Below, in pieces: positions 43,257 through 52,302 of a stretch of DNA of 64,000 nt (positions within the stretch are counted from its first letter, which is position 1; each line of letters opens with the position of its first letter). Below the pieces are notes generated by a model. That model worked only from the letters and a program-made list of their open reading frames with translations. It was not told the DNA's origin and did not search any database. The stretch is from the NCBI GenBank assembly GCA_030430165.1, contig JAUIGL010000011.1, positions 1-64,000 of the forward strand. Reading direction: 5' to 3'. Origin of the DNA: a bacterium (GTDB taxonomy: Bacteria; Desulfobacterota; Binatia; HRBIN30; CADEER01). The position numbers and the translations under genes are program-made.

Positions 43257-45620
43257 CTAGAGCTCGGTCTCGGAGATCGCCTCGGCCGCGATGTCCTCCT
43301 CGCAATAGGGCATGTCGACCCACTCTTCCGCCGAATAGACGCGCGTCATGTCGGCGTAGTGCGGCGACGCCGGGTCGGTCGATTGGGCATAGGTCATGAC
43401 GGCGAACGCGTCGGGGCATTCGGTTTCGTCCCAGGTCACTGTCTGGATGTAGCTGTTGCCCGAGCGGATGTCGCCGAGGCCCTGGTCGTCGACGTAGCGG
43501 GCGCCGATCGCGCTGAACATCGACGAAGGGTTGCCGCCGTGGATGGCAATGCGCTGGTTGCCGTCTGGGCGGTACTGCACCTCGCCCCACGGACGATCCA
43601 TCGGCAGCCCGCGACTGACCAGCTCGTCGACCGCGGCGCCGAGACCGAGCTGCACCGCTTCGATCACTGCCTCGTTGTCGGTGTTCAGCTCGCGCGGCGT
43701 GTAGACTGGGTCCTCCGGGTCGAAGGGAACGTTCCAGAAGCCGGCCGGCATGGCGACCTCGCCCCAGAACTCCTGCCAGATGTGCGAGCCGACGCTGTCG
43801 ACGTCGAAACGTCCGTCCCAATCGCCGAGCACGGCGCAGGCTTCGGCGGCTGTGGCCGGGTTGTCGCTGTAGGCCGCCCAGTCGGAGACCGCGGAGCAGA
43901 TGGAGAGGACGTCCGCGAGGATCAGCTCGCCGCCGAGGTTGCGGTTGCCGTACAGCATCTCCTGCATGAGCTCGATGTCGAAGCCGGGCGCGCCGAGGCC
44001 GTCGCTGCCTGCGAGACGTTCCGCGATCTGCACGAATCCCTGACGCGTACGGAAGGACTGCTGCACCCGCTCGCGGCCGATGATCGGCGAGAAGCCCTCG
44101 AGCAGCTGGTCCGGGTTCGACAGCCAGTAGCTGTCGTTGCAGTTGGCCACGTACGTGTCCGTGTCGAGCCAGGGCAGCTCGTCGACGCCGAGGATCCCCT
44201 CGCGCGTGTTCGGCGAGTTGCCGAGCTCGCACTCGCTGCGCGAACCGTCGAGCGAAGGAAACCCCTGTGAAGTCAGCAGGCCGGTGAGGGTGGTGTCGGC
44301 GCAGGCCTCGAGCTTCTCCGCGGTGATGTGCGGCACGGCGCCGATGTCGGCGTAGAAGGCTCGGCCGTTGCGGTCGGCGGCGATCGTGTTGACCCACGGC
44401 ACGCCGAGCAGGCCGAGCGCGTCGGCGAGCTCGCCGGTATTCTGCGCCTTGCCCATCTCGAACCACTGCACCAGAGCGGCGGTGTTGAAGAGGTTGGCGT
44501 CGGCGGCGGCGAGAACGGTCCCGAAGGCGGTCGGCCAGCCGCCGACGATCTCGTTGATCCCGCCGATGTCGACGATCGGACCGAGGTGGCTCATGAAGAT
44601 GGTCTCGTTGCGCGTCTCGACCGTACCGTCTTCGAGTGTGATCTCGGCGCTGACCGGAATTGCTTCGATGTCGCGGATCTCCCCGTCGAAGCGATACTTC
44701 ATCGGATCGTCCTCGAGAATCTGCAGCTCGAAGAAGGCGAAACGTCGCGCCGTGGAAACGGTGTGCGACCAGGCCAGGTTCGAGTTGAAGCCGATGTTGA
44801 TCACCGGCAGTCCGTGCAGCGATGCCCCCATGACGTCGTAGACTCCGGGAATCGTCAGGTGCGCCATGTAGAATCGTTCGGGACCAGACCAGGGAAAGTG
44901 CGGGTTGCCGAAAAGGATTCCGTAACCGGTTTGCGACGCGTCGGAGCCGACGGCGATGGCATTGCTGCCCATTTCCGTCGGCGGCGTCAGGCCGAGGTCG
45001 GCCGCCGCGAATTCAAAGCTCTGCGGTGCGCGCAGGTCGGCGGTTGCCGCCGATTCGGCGGGCGGCTCGGCGGCGATGATCGCCGGGGCCAGCGGGCCGG
45101 TGGAGCCGCGCAGGATCAGCTTGCGGAACATCTTGCCGAGGTCGATCGCGGTAATTGGGCGCACCCATTCTGCGTTGCGACAGCCCTCGGGCCCCTCGGC
45201 CAGGCCGTCGAGCCCGGTCTCGTCGAGGTAGCGGTTCATGCCGTCGGCGTAGCCGATCACCACGTCGACCAGGTCCTGCGGTGCAGAGCCGAGGAACTCG
45301 TTCTCGATGTACTCGTCGGTGTTGTAGAAGCGATAAACGAAATCTTCGGTGAGATCGCCGTCGTCGCCGAGGAGCAGAGCCGACTGTCCGTTGGCCCGCA
45401 CGACTTCCTTCATCAGGACGCAGTAGTTGTCCTGCGCGTAGGCGTAGCCGTAGCCGAGGCCGAGACCGTAGTAGTCGTCGGCAGTGACGTGGGGGATGCC
45501 GTACGTCGTGCGAACGATTTTGACGCCGGCACCGCCGCTGCCGGCGGAGTCGTCGTCGGAGCAACCCGCGGTGGCGAGCGCCAATGTGGCAAGGATGGCG
45601 ATGGTCCGGAAACGGTGCAT
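43257..45620 (-). CDS. Lipoprotein N-terminal-nucleophile acylase (penicillin/AHL acylase family)
   Basis: 787 residues. Lipobox LALATAGC places the lipid on Cys20. The alpha-chain part has VRTTYGIPHVTADDYYGLGLGYGYAYAQDN, a family hallmark. Autocleavage is expected before Ser219 in TPPTEMGSNAIAVG; the beta chain then has GILFGNPHFPW and ARRFAFFELQ. Relatives include PvdQ-type acyl-homoserine-lactone acylases and aculeacin/penicillin acylases, so hydrolysis of long acyl amides in the periplasm or at the outer membrane is likely. ATG at 45620 has GGGGAGAATC upstream. It converges on the GT39 gene with an 8-bp gap. Confidence 0.9.
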   Translation of the reverse strand: MHRFRTIAILATLALATAGCSDDDSAGSGGAGVKIVRTTYGIPHVTADDYYGLGLGYGYAYAQDNYCVLMKEVVRANGQSALLLGDDGDLTEDFVYRFYNTDEYIENEFLGSAPQDLVDVVIGYADGMNRYLDETGLDGLAEGPEGCRNAEWVRPITAIDLGKMFRKLILRGSTGPLAPAIIAAEPPAESAATADLRAPQSFEFAAADLGLTPPTEMGSNAIAVGSDASQTGYGILFGNPHFPWSGPERFYMAHLTIPGVYDVMGASLHGLPVINIGFNSNLAWSHTVSTARRFAFFELQILEDDPMKYRFDGEIRDIEAIPVSAEITLEDGTVETRNETIFMSHLGPIVDIGGINEIVGGWPTAFGTVLAAADANLFNTAALVQWFEMGKAQNTGELADALGLLGVPWVNTIAADRNGRAFYADIGAVPHITAEKLEACADTTLTGLLTSQGFPSLDGSRSECELGNSPNTREGILGVDELPWLDTDTYVANCNDSYWLSNPDQLLEGFSPIIGRERVQQSFRTRQGFVQIAERLAGSDGLGAPGFDIELMQEMLYGNRNLGGELILADVLSICSAVSDWAAYSDNPATAAEACAVLGDWDGRFDVDSVGSHIWQEFWGEVAMPAGFWNVPFDPEDPVYTPRELNTDNEAVIEAVQLGLGAAVDELVSRGLPMDRPWGEVQYRPDGNQRIAIHGGNPSSMFSAIGARYVDDQGLGDIRSGNSYIQTVTWDETECPDAFAVMTYAQSTDPASPHYADMTRVYSAEEWVDMPYCEEDIAAEAISETEL

Positions 45621-45736
45621 GATTCTCCCCTTCGTTGTGCAGCCCCCTACCATTTCACAAGCGGGTGGGTCGGGCCATGCCTGGGGGGTTGGGTAGTGTG
45701 TTCGGTGTGATTCGCAACTGCGTTTACTCGGGGGGC

Positions 45737-46062
45737 GCGGCCCGAACCCGAATTCCGTCCCCCCTTGCCAAGGGGGGACTTCAGGGGGGTCAAACGGAGC
45801 GCCATTGGCCCGAGAAAGAGTAGCTCCTTCCGGCGCGGCGTGACCTCCCCCTAACCCGCATATCCACCCAGCTTTCTACTGCGAGCGCGGATAGGCATGT
45901 GCCTCAAGTCCGTACTCCCTCACCGTCCTCGACATACTGTTCAAGTATGCCTGCGGGCGCCTCAGTCTGTGCGGCCTTGATTCACAAGCCTCTCCGCACT
46001 CTCGCTACGAAACCTGGTGAGAAATGCGGGCTAACCCCCTCCTTGGTGAGGAGGGGGGATCG
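45737..46062. repeat. C-rich palindromic repeat, copy 3, split
   Basis: 45737-45850 repeats 9661-9775 (CCCGAATTCCGT, CCCCCCTTGCCAAGGGGGG, GCCATTGGCCCGAGAA, CTCCTTCCGGCGCGGCGTGACC). The second palindrome, CCCCCTCCTTGGTGAGGAGGGGGG, stands 180 bp further on at 46032-46058, whereas it is 30 bp away in copy 1, so the element has been spread by an insertion. It accounts for the 509-bp gap 45621-46129; no gene is seen. Confidence 0.65.
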
Positions 46063-46129
46063 GATCAAACCGACCCACTACCGGGGTCTGAGCGGCGGGT
46101 CGGCAATGGTGCAGGCGGACCCCAACCCC

Positions 46130-47305
46130 CTACTCCGCCGGCAGCTGCCGCAGAAAGAAGTCGCGGACGTTGCCTCCCATGATCTTGGCGATCTCGCCCT
46201 CGCCGAATCCCTGGTCGAGCATGGTCTGGGTGAGGATGGCGAGCTCGGACGAGTCGAGCAGCACCTCGGTTGCGCCGTCGTAGTCGGATCCCAGGGCGAC
46301 GTGGTCGATGCCCATGACCTCGACCGCTCTGCGAAGCGCGCGGACGATTCCCGGCGGCGTGATGTCGCACACCGCGGCGTCCCAGAAGCCGATGCCGGCG
46401 ATGCCACCGTGCTGCGCGATCGTTCGCATCAGCTCGTCGTCGAGATTGCGGCCGACGTCGCAGACGCTGCGAATGCCGCCGTGCGACAGGATCACCGGTC
46501 GCGACGACATCGCCAGGACGTCGCGCACGACCTTGGGCGAGGCGTGCGCCACATCGATGACCAATCCGATCGCGTCGGCGCGCGCGACCACTTCGCGCCC
46601 GAACGCACTCAGCCCGGCGCCACTCGTACCGTGCAGCGAGCCGCCGAGCTGGTTGTCGAAGAAGTGGCTCAGGCCGATGACGCGCATCCCCGCGGCGTAG
46701 AGTCGATCGACTTCGTCGAGCTCGCCGTCGAGCGCGTGCGCCCCCTCGATGCCGAAGATGCCGCCGACGGTGGTCCCGCCGCGCGCTCGATCCGCGACCA
46801 GCGATCTCATCTCGGCCTGGTTGCGGATCACTCGAAACCCGCCCTCGCTGCGCCGCTCCAGGTCGTGCAGCTTGTCGAGCTGGTAGTGCGCCCGCGCCGC
46901 GAGACTCGACCAGGTCGCCGGTGGCCACAGCTGGGAGAGCGCGAGATAGGTGATGGTGTCGCTGTCGTCGCTGTTGGAGCGGTAGTTCTGGGCGGAGGGC
47001 GTCTTGGTGGTCGCGGTGAACACCTGTAGCGCGACGTTTCCTTGGCGCAGTCTGGGGAGGTCGACGTGGCCGCGGCTCGACCGCCGTGTCAGGTCGCGCT
47101 TCCACAGCAGCGCGTCGGAGTGCAGATCGGCAACGAACAATTTCTCGTGTAGCGCCGCGGCGTCCGGCCGGATCTCATAGGGGGTGTGCGCCCGCGTCTT
47201 GTTGATTGCGCCTTCGACAAGCCCCGGAAGCTGAAACTGTACGAACAGAAACAGCCCTACAGCCAGCACTATCCCGATGATCATCCAACGCCGCGGCGAC
47301 CGCAT
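46130..47305 (-). CDS. Membrane dipeptidase (peptidase M19)
   Basis: 391 residues from ATG 47305 (a further upstream ATG at 47335 lacks a ribosome-binding site). An N-terminal hydrophobic helix (MIIGIVLAVGLFLFVQF) anchors it. The M19 metal-binding features are present: VADLHSDAL near 60, GIFGIEGAHAL near 180, IGLSHFFDN, LSHGGIRSVCD and GSDYDGATEV. The family cleaves dipeptides, including D-amino-acid and dehydro-dipeptides. Upstream lies a MITE copy. Confidence 0.9.
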   Translation of the reverse strand: MRSPRRWMIIGIVLAVGLFLFVQFQLPGLVEGAINKTRAHTPYEIRPDAAALHEKLFVADLHSDALLWKRDLTRRSSRGHVDLPRLRQGNVALQVFTATTKTPSAQNYRSNSDDSDTITYLALSQLWPPATWSSLAARAHYQLDKLHDLERRSEGGFRVIRNQAEMRSLVADRARGGTTVGGIFGIEGAHALDGELDEVDRLYAAGMRVIGLSHFFDNQLGGSLHGTSGAGLSAFGREVVARADAIGLVIDVAHASPKVVRDVLAMSSRPVILSHGGIRSVCDVGRNLDDELMRTIAQHGGIAGIGFWDAAVCDITPPGIVRALRRAVEVMGIDHVALGSDYDGATEVLLDSSELAILTQTMLDQGFGEGEIAKIMGGNVRDFFLRQLPAE

Positions 47306-47377
47306 ATCCCGTCTCCCGAAGAGAGCTCCCCGCATCCAACCAGAACGGCCCGACCCGGGAAAGTAGAAGCGGCTGCC

Positions 47378-47637
47378 GGTAGTGGGTCAGTTTGGACCTC
47401 CGGAATTGAACGGAGCCTCGCTACGCTCGGTCGTCCGAGGGACCCTCACCCGGCCTCCGGCCGACCTCTCCCACAGGGAGAGGCAACTGAATTCTCTTCT
47501 CCCTGTGGGAGAAGGACAGGATGAGGGTCCCTCGAATGGGGGCGTAGCCCCACCAATGCATCTTCGGAACATTCCAATAAACCGATCGTGGTCGGGACGC
47601 TTGAGGCTCTCTCCGAGTTTCAAATTGACCTGCTACC
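47378..47637. mobile_element. 260-bp MITE-like element, copy 2
   Basis: Starts GGTAGTGGGTCAGTTTGG and ends TTTCAAATTGACCTGCTACC. Exact 8-bp direct duplications CGGCTGCC flank it (47370-47377 and 47638-47645). Same length (260 bp) and inner palindromes as copy 1 at 29551. It lies between the divergent dipeptidase and VOC genes in a 428-bp gap; nothing else is visible there except CCGTGTTC units at 47649-47686. Confidence 0.87.
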
Positions 47638-47648
47638 CGGCTGCCGCA

Positions 47649-47686
47649 CGAATCCGTGTTCTTCCGTGTTCATCCGTGTTTGAATT
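47649..47686. repeat. CCGTGTTCATCCGTG units
   Basis: GAATCCGTGTTCTTCCGTGTTCATCCGTGTTTGAATTC: three near-tandem 10-bp units ahead of the VOC gene. Same style as 4200-4282. Confidence 0.5.
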
Positions 47687-47733
47687 CGTAGGCGCCCCAC
47701 GCTTGGAACGCCGTGCCCCGAAAGGACAACGAA

Positions 47734-48258
47734 ATGAGCCGACTCTTCGGACCGATCCGCCAGAACGGATACGTCGTCAAAGACATCGAAGCTGCGCTCC
47801 GGTACTGGGTCGAGTCGATGGGCGTCGGCCCCTGGTTTCTCGTCGAGAAGGTGGAGCTCGACTGGTTCCGCCACCGCGGCGAGGAGCAGAGTCCCGAGCT
47901 GAGCATAGCCCTGGCCAACTCGGGCGAGCTGCAGGTCGAGCTCATCCAGCAGCGCGACGCGACGCCGACGATGTACCGCGAGTTCCTCGACGCCGGACAC
48001 GAAGGGCTGCAGCACGTCGCCTTCTGGTCGACCGAGTACCAGGCGCTGTACGACGACATGCTCGCCAAGGGCTATGCGCTCGGTCACGAAGGACAGATCG
48101 GCGGCGAGCGCGGCCGGTTTGCCTACTTCGAGTCGAAGGCGCACCCCGGCTCGGTGATCGAGATCTCGGACATCAGCGGACCCAAGGGCGAGCTATTCGA
48201 CTTCATTCGCAAAGCCGCGGTCGGTTGGGACGGGAAGACGCCGGTCCACAGGCTCTGA
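47734..48258 (+). CDS. VOC-superfamily (glyoxalase/methylmalonyl-CoA epimerase-like) protein
   Basis: 174 residues: first half IRQNGYVVKDIEAALRYWVESMGVGPWFLV, second half LQHVAFWSTEYQALYDDMLAKGYALG with VIEISDISGPKGELF. Ligand positions Gln17, Glu near 77 (LQVELIQQ), His (LQHVAF) and Glu (VIEIS) fit a one-metal VOC site with Gln as first ligand, as in some epimerases and dioxygenases. ATG 47734 follows AAAGGACAACGA. Substrate not determined. Confidence 0.82.
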   Translation: MSRLFGPIRQNGYVVKDIEAALRYWVESMGVGPWFLVEKVELDWFRHRGEEQSPELSIALANSGELQVELIQQRDATPTMYREFLDAGHEGLQHVAFWSTEYQALYDDMLAKGYALGHEGQIGGERGRFAYFESKAHPGSVIEISDISGPKGELFDFIRKAAVGWDGKTPVHRL

Positions 48259-48341
48259 CCCGATTCGCCTTAGCTTGCCTGGCTCACCCGGGTCGGACGG
48301 TTCTGCTAGGGTGATACCTACGCAGATTCCGAGGATTTACG

Positions 48342-50414
48342 ATGGACCGACCCTTTCTCGACGACAGCTTTCACATTCGATGGTCCCGACTCACTCCCGA
48401 TCATGTCGTTCCCGATATTGGCGCGGCGATCGAGGCTGCTCAGTCGCGCATCGACGCGCTTGCCGAGGACCCGGAGCCGGAAGGCGGGCTGACCTTCGAC
48501 AACACGCTTCTCGAGCTCGAGGCCGCAATGGAGTGCCTGTCACGACCGTGGGGACGGGTCGGGCACCTCGACTCGGTCTGCAACTCCGAAGCTCTGCGAG
48601 CGGCTTACAACGAAATGCTTCCGAAGGTCTCCGAGTTCTTCTCGCGGGTGCCGCTCAATCTCGGTCTCTGGCGCCGCCTCGTGGCATACAGCGCTACCGA
48701 GGAGGCGAACCGACTGACCGGCGCGCGCAAGCGCTACCTCGAGGAGACGCTCGCCGATTTTCGCAACAGCGGTGCGGATCTTGCGGACGACCGGAAGAAC
48801 CGACTGCTGCAAGTCGATTCGGCGCTGGCGCGGGCGACCCAGAAATTTTCGGAAAACGTCCTCGACTCGACCAATACTTGGGAGCTGGTAGTCGACGACG
48901 AGTCGAAGCTCGACGGCCTGCCCGGCGCCGCGAAAGCGGCGGCGCGGGAGAACGCCGAGCGAAAGGGGCTCGGTACCGATGACGCGCCGAAGTGGCGCTT
49001 TACGCTGCAAGCGCCTTCGTTTCTGCCGGTGCTCGAGCACGTCCACGACGACGACCTGCGACGGCAGGTCTGGGAAGGAACCTGCACGATCGGCCGCGGT
49101 GGAGACCACGACAACACGGAATTGATCTGGGAGATTCTCGCGCTGCGCCAGGAGAAGGCCGAGATCCTCGGCAAAGCGAACTTCGCCGATCACGTCCTCG
49201 AGCGTCGTATGGCGAAAACCGGCGCGACTGCGCTCGGTTTCGTAGACGACCTGTTCGAGCGCACCAAGCAGTTCTTCGACCGTGAGACGGCGGAGCTGGA
49301 GGCCTACAAGGCTGAGAAAACGGAAAGCGAAACGGGACCGCTCGAGCCGTGGCAGATTCCGTACTGGAGCGAGAGGCGCCGCAAAGAGCAGTTCGATTTC
49401 GACGCCGAGGAGCTGCGCCCGTATTTCCCGATCGACGGTGTGATCGAGGGGATGTTCGACCTGGTCTCGACCATCTTCGGGCTCGACATCCGAGAACCCG
49501 CGGACAAGCCGGACGTCTGGAACGAGTCGGTCGAGTTCTACGAGATCCGAGATCGCGAAAGCGGCACGCATCTCGGCTCGTTCTATGCGGACTGGTTCCC
49601 GCGCGAGACGAAGCGAAGCGGCGCGTGGATGCACGAGCTGCATACCGGCGAACGTCACGCGGACGGCTCTCAAAGCCCGCATCTCGGCCTCGTCTGCGGC
49701 AACCTGACGCCGCCGCTCGGCGACGCGCCGGCACTGCTCCGGCACGACGAGGTCGAGACCATCTTCCATGAGTTCGGCCACCTCCTGCACCATCTGCTCG
49801 GCGAGGTCGAGGTCAAGTCGCTGAACGGTGTCAGGGTTGCGTGGGACTTCGTCGAGCTGCCGTCGCAGATCATGCAGAACTTCTGCTGGGAGCGGGTCTC
49901 GCTCGACCGCTTCGCGCGCCATCACGAGACCGGTGCGCCGATTCCCGAAGCCTTGTTCGCGAAGATGCGCGCCGCCCGCAACTACCGTTCGGCGTCGGCA
50001 ATGATGCGGCAGCTGAGCTTCGCCAAGCTCGACCTAGAGCTGCACGTCAACCAGGCGAGGAACCCGGGTCGCGAGCGCGATCTCGACGCGCTCACCGATC
50101 GGATTCTCGAGGGTTTTAGCATCCCGACGCGAACCAAGGTGCCGACCATTGCAAGGCGGTTCGGGCATCTCTTCGCCAGCCCGGTCGGCTACGGCGCCGG
50201 CTACTACTCCTACAAGTGGGCCGAGGTGCTCGACGCAGACGCGTTCACCCGTTTTTTGGCAACCGGGGTACTCAGCCCCGAAACAGGCGCCGAGTTCCGC
50301 GAAAAGATCCTGAGCAAGGGAAATTCCGAGGATCCCGCGAAGTTGTTCCACGACTTCATGGGACGCGACCCCGACCCGGAAGCGCTGATCATCCGCAGTG
50401 GGTTGACGACCTGA
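48342..50414 (+). CDS. prlC: Oligopeptidase A (M3 metallopeptidase)
   Basis: 690 residues, the usual length. Thermolysin-like zinc motif at 476-480 (TIFHEFGHLLHHLL), with the third ligand in WDFVELPSQIMQNFCWE 25 residues on; SFYADWFPRETKRSGAWM and VGYGAGYYSYKWAEVLDADAF are family blocks. A cytoplasmic oligopeptidase that degrades signal peptides and short peptides. ATG follows a GC-rich 80-bp gap after the VOC gene. It differs from the Dcp branch by its N-terminal helical pattern. Confidence 0.93.
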   Translation: MDRPFLDDSFHIRWSRLTPDHVVPDIGAAIEAAQSRIDALAEDPEPEGGLTFDNTLLELEAAMECLSRPWGRVGHLDSVCNSEALRAAYNEMLPKVSEFFSRVPLNLGLWRRLVAYSATEEANRLTGARKRYLEETLADFRNSGADLADDRKNRLLQVDSALARATQKFSENVLDSTNTWELVVDDESKLDGLPGAAKAAARENAERKGLGTDDAPKWRFTLQAPSFLPVLEHVHDDDLRRQVWEGTCTIGRGGDHDNTELIWEILALRQEKAEILGKANFADHVLERRMAKTGATALGFVDDLFERTKQFFDRETAELEAYKAEKTESETGPLEPWQIPYWSERRRKEQFDFDAEELRPYFPIDGVIEGMFDLVSTIFGLDIREPADKPDVWNESVEFYEIRDRESGTHLGSFYADWFPRETKRSGAWMHELHTGERHADGSQSPHLGLVCGNLTPPLGDAPALLRHDEVETIFHEFGHLLHHLLGEVEVKSLNGVRVAWDFVELPSQIMQNFCWERVSLDRFARHHETGAPIPEALFAKMRAARNYRSASAMMRQLSFAKLDLELHVNQARNPGRERDLDALTDRILEGFSIPTRTKVPTIARRFGHLFASPVGYGAGYYSYKWAEVLDADAFTRFLATGVLSPETGAEFREKILSKGNSEDPAKLFHDFMGRDPDPEALIIRSGLTT

Positions 50415-50447
50415 GTGGTGACCGCGGCGGCGGTTTGTTCTTTGAGG

Positions 50448-52064
50448 TTAATCGCCGCGGGCGGTGAAGGCTTCGCCGTCGTTGCGCCGGACGTCGTGGA
50501 ATTCCGCGCTCCAGCAGATGCCGGCATCGAGCCGGCGCAGCTGCACGGTCGGAGTGCTCTCGAACGGGAGGAGCGAGTCGACGTCGAAGCTCTTGGTCTT
50601 CAGCTTGATCAGGCTGCGGCCCTGGTCGCCTGGTTTGAGCTGTAGCTTGAACACGCCGGCGGCAATCGCGTCGGGGTCCTTGTACTGGAAGCCGCGCGGG
50701 CCGCGATCGCGCCAGCACGGCTTGGCGCCGCACTGGCCGCCGGCGGGCAGATCGGCCTGGTGCGCCAGCAGCGCGGTTTCATCGGTGCCGTCGAACAGGC
50801 ACAGCGCGTAGTCGGAATCGGCCGTCGGGTCGCCGAAGTCCGTCAGCGACGTCGCGTCACCGCGCTTCCAGCTCCAGGTCAGCTTGTCGCGGTTGGCGCC
50901 GTCGCGGTTGCGGATCTTGAGGACGGATTTCGTCGTTTCGGTGCGGCGGCAGCTCGGGTCGGGACCGCTCGTGCCGCTGCAGACACCGTCCGCGCAGATA
51001 TCGCCCCAAGTGCAGTTCTGCCCGTCGTCGCACGGGTCGGTGGTGAAGGTGCAGGTCGTGTCGGAGCAGCAGGGATCGGCCACCAGCGGGTCGCAGTCTT
51101 CGCCCGGCTCGATCGAGCCGTTGCCGCAGCGGCAGAGATCGAGACGCGATGCCAGGAAGTCGAGGATGCGCTGTGACATCGGCTCGCCGTCGACGTCGGT
51201 GCCGAGCGGCGCGCCGTGCCCGACACCAGGCAGCGGCCACAGCTCGTGGTCGAGTCCGACGGTGGTGGCGCGATTGGCCAGCGCTACGGCTTCCGAGTAG
51301 GGCACCACCGTATCGTTGGTGCCGTGGACGATCATCAGCGGGCTGTCGTCGCCGTCGACGACGAAATCGTTGAAACCGGCGAGGGTTCCCCACAGATCGA
51401 CGGTTGCGTCCAGGTACGGCGACTGCGTCGGGTAGAGAATCGGGTCGCCCGGCTCGAGGTGATCGAAATCGAATGCCGGCTCGTCGATCATGCCGGCGAC
51501 CAGGGTGCAGAAGGCGCCTGCCGAGCTGCCGATGCCGCCGACGCGATTGGCGTCGACGCCGTATGTGGCGGCGTTCTCGCGCAGCCAGCGCACGGCGATA
51601 CGCGTGTCCATGCCGGCGGCGTGTGCGGTGGCGAAGCGCGGGTACTCGGGGTGCGAGGGAGTGATGCCGAAAGCGACCATGACCTGCTGCATCCACGTCG
51701 GCACCGGCGGGTCGTCGCCGAACAGCCGGTAGTTGATCGACACGGCGACGAAACCCTCGGACGCCAACAGCTGGCCGAGCGCCACCATGAGGGAGTTGGT
51801 CTTCGACCCGCCGGTGAAGCTGCCGCCGTGCACCAGCACCACCCCGGGTTTGTCGGGACGCGGATCGCCGATCGGCTGGTAGACGTCGAGCAGGAGATCC
51901 ATCTCCGCGTCGCCGTCGTCGACCAGGCCGGTGCCGTACACGACATTCGAGGTGACGTCGACCGAGAACTGTGCCCCGCACAGCCCCGACGCAGCAGACG
52001 AGGCCGCGAGCCAGGTCAGAATCGCCGCGACGGCGGTCGCAAAAGGCTGGCGCACGCAAAGCAT
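50448..52064 (-). CDS. Secreted alpha/beta-hydrolase carboxylesterase with Cys-rich and repeat domain
   Basis: 538 residues from ATG 52064 (TTG 52094 is the longer frame). Signal peptide MLCVRQPFATAVAAILTWLAASSAASG. The alpha/beta-hydrolase core has VVLVHGGSFTGGSKTNSL, SINYRLFG, nucleophile elbow GIGSSAGAFCT, IVHGTNDTVVPY and GVGHGAP with the catalytic His. Then a myxobacterial Cys-rich module (CGNGSIEPGEDCDP..CCSDTTC), CDDGQNCTWGDICADGVC, and a C-terminal domain (KIRNRDGANRDKLTWSWKRGDAT..GVFKLQLKPGDQGRSLIKLKTKSFD). The same mix of Cys module and C-terminal beta domain is seen in the M23 protein, so it marks a local export family. Substrate unknown. Confidence 0.85.
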   Translation of the reverse strand: MLCVRQPFATAVAAILTWLAASSAASGLCGAQFSVDVTSNVVYGTGLVDDGDAEMDLLLDVYQPIGDPRPDKPGVVLVHGGSFTGGSKTNSLMVALGQLLASEGFVAVSINYRLFGDDPPVPTWMQQVMVAFGITPSHPEYPRFATAHAAGMDTRIAVRWLRENAATYGVDANRVGGIGSSAGAFCTLVAGMIDEPAFDFDHLEPGDPILYPTQSPYLDATVDLWGTLAGFNDFVVDGDDSPLMIVHGTNDTVVPYSEAVALANRATTVGLDHELWPLPGVGHGAPLGTDVDGEPMSQRILDFLASRLDLCRCGNGSIEPGEDCDPLVADPCCSDTTCTFTTDPCDDGQNCTWGDICADGVCSGTSGPDPSCRRTETTKSVLKIRNRDGANRDKLTWSWKRGDATSLTDFGDPTADSDYALCLFDGTDETALLAHQADLPAGGQCGAKPCWRDRGPRGFQYKDPDAIAAGVFKLQLKPGDQGRSLIKLKTKSFDVDSLLPFESTPTVQLRRLDAGICWSAEFHDVRRNDGEAFTARGD

Positions 52065-52146
52065 CGGCCGAAGATGCCATGCGTTTAGAAGCAAAGTCTA
52101 CGAGAAACCTGTGTGGGATGCTGGTTTCGCTGGTTGGCGGGAAGAA

Positions 52147-52292
52147 TTTAGCCGCAGATGAACGCAGATTTCCGCAGATCACTAGAAAGACGAGACGTGA
52201 TCTTCCGTTTCGTCACTGCAGACCGCGGCGCGGCAACCATATGTGTAAACCTGCCCGCCATCTGCGCCGATCAGCGTCATCTGCGGCTAAAA
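52147..52292. repeat. CAGATGAACGCAG-type inverted element, copy 4
   Basis: TTTAGCCGCAGATGAACGCAGATTTCCGCAGATC on the left and CATCTGCGCCGATCAGCGTCATCTGCGGCTAAA on the right. The arms are about 34 bp. It lies between the two secreted esterase genes (52065-52302). Confidence 0.7.
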
Positions 52293-52302
52293 AAAGAGCC
52301 CT

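Noticed and set aside
51216-52088. 290-codon plus-strand frame opposite the secreted esterase
   Set aside because: Shadow frame; the minus strand holds the signal peptide and catalytic motifs.
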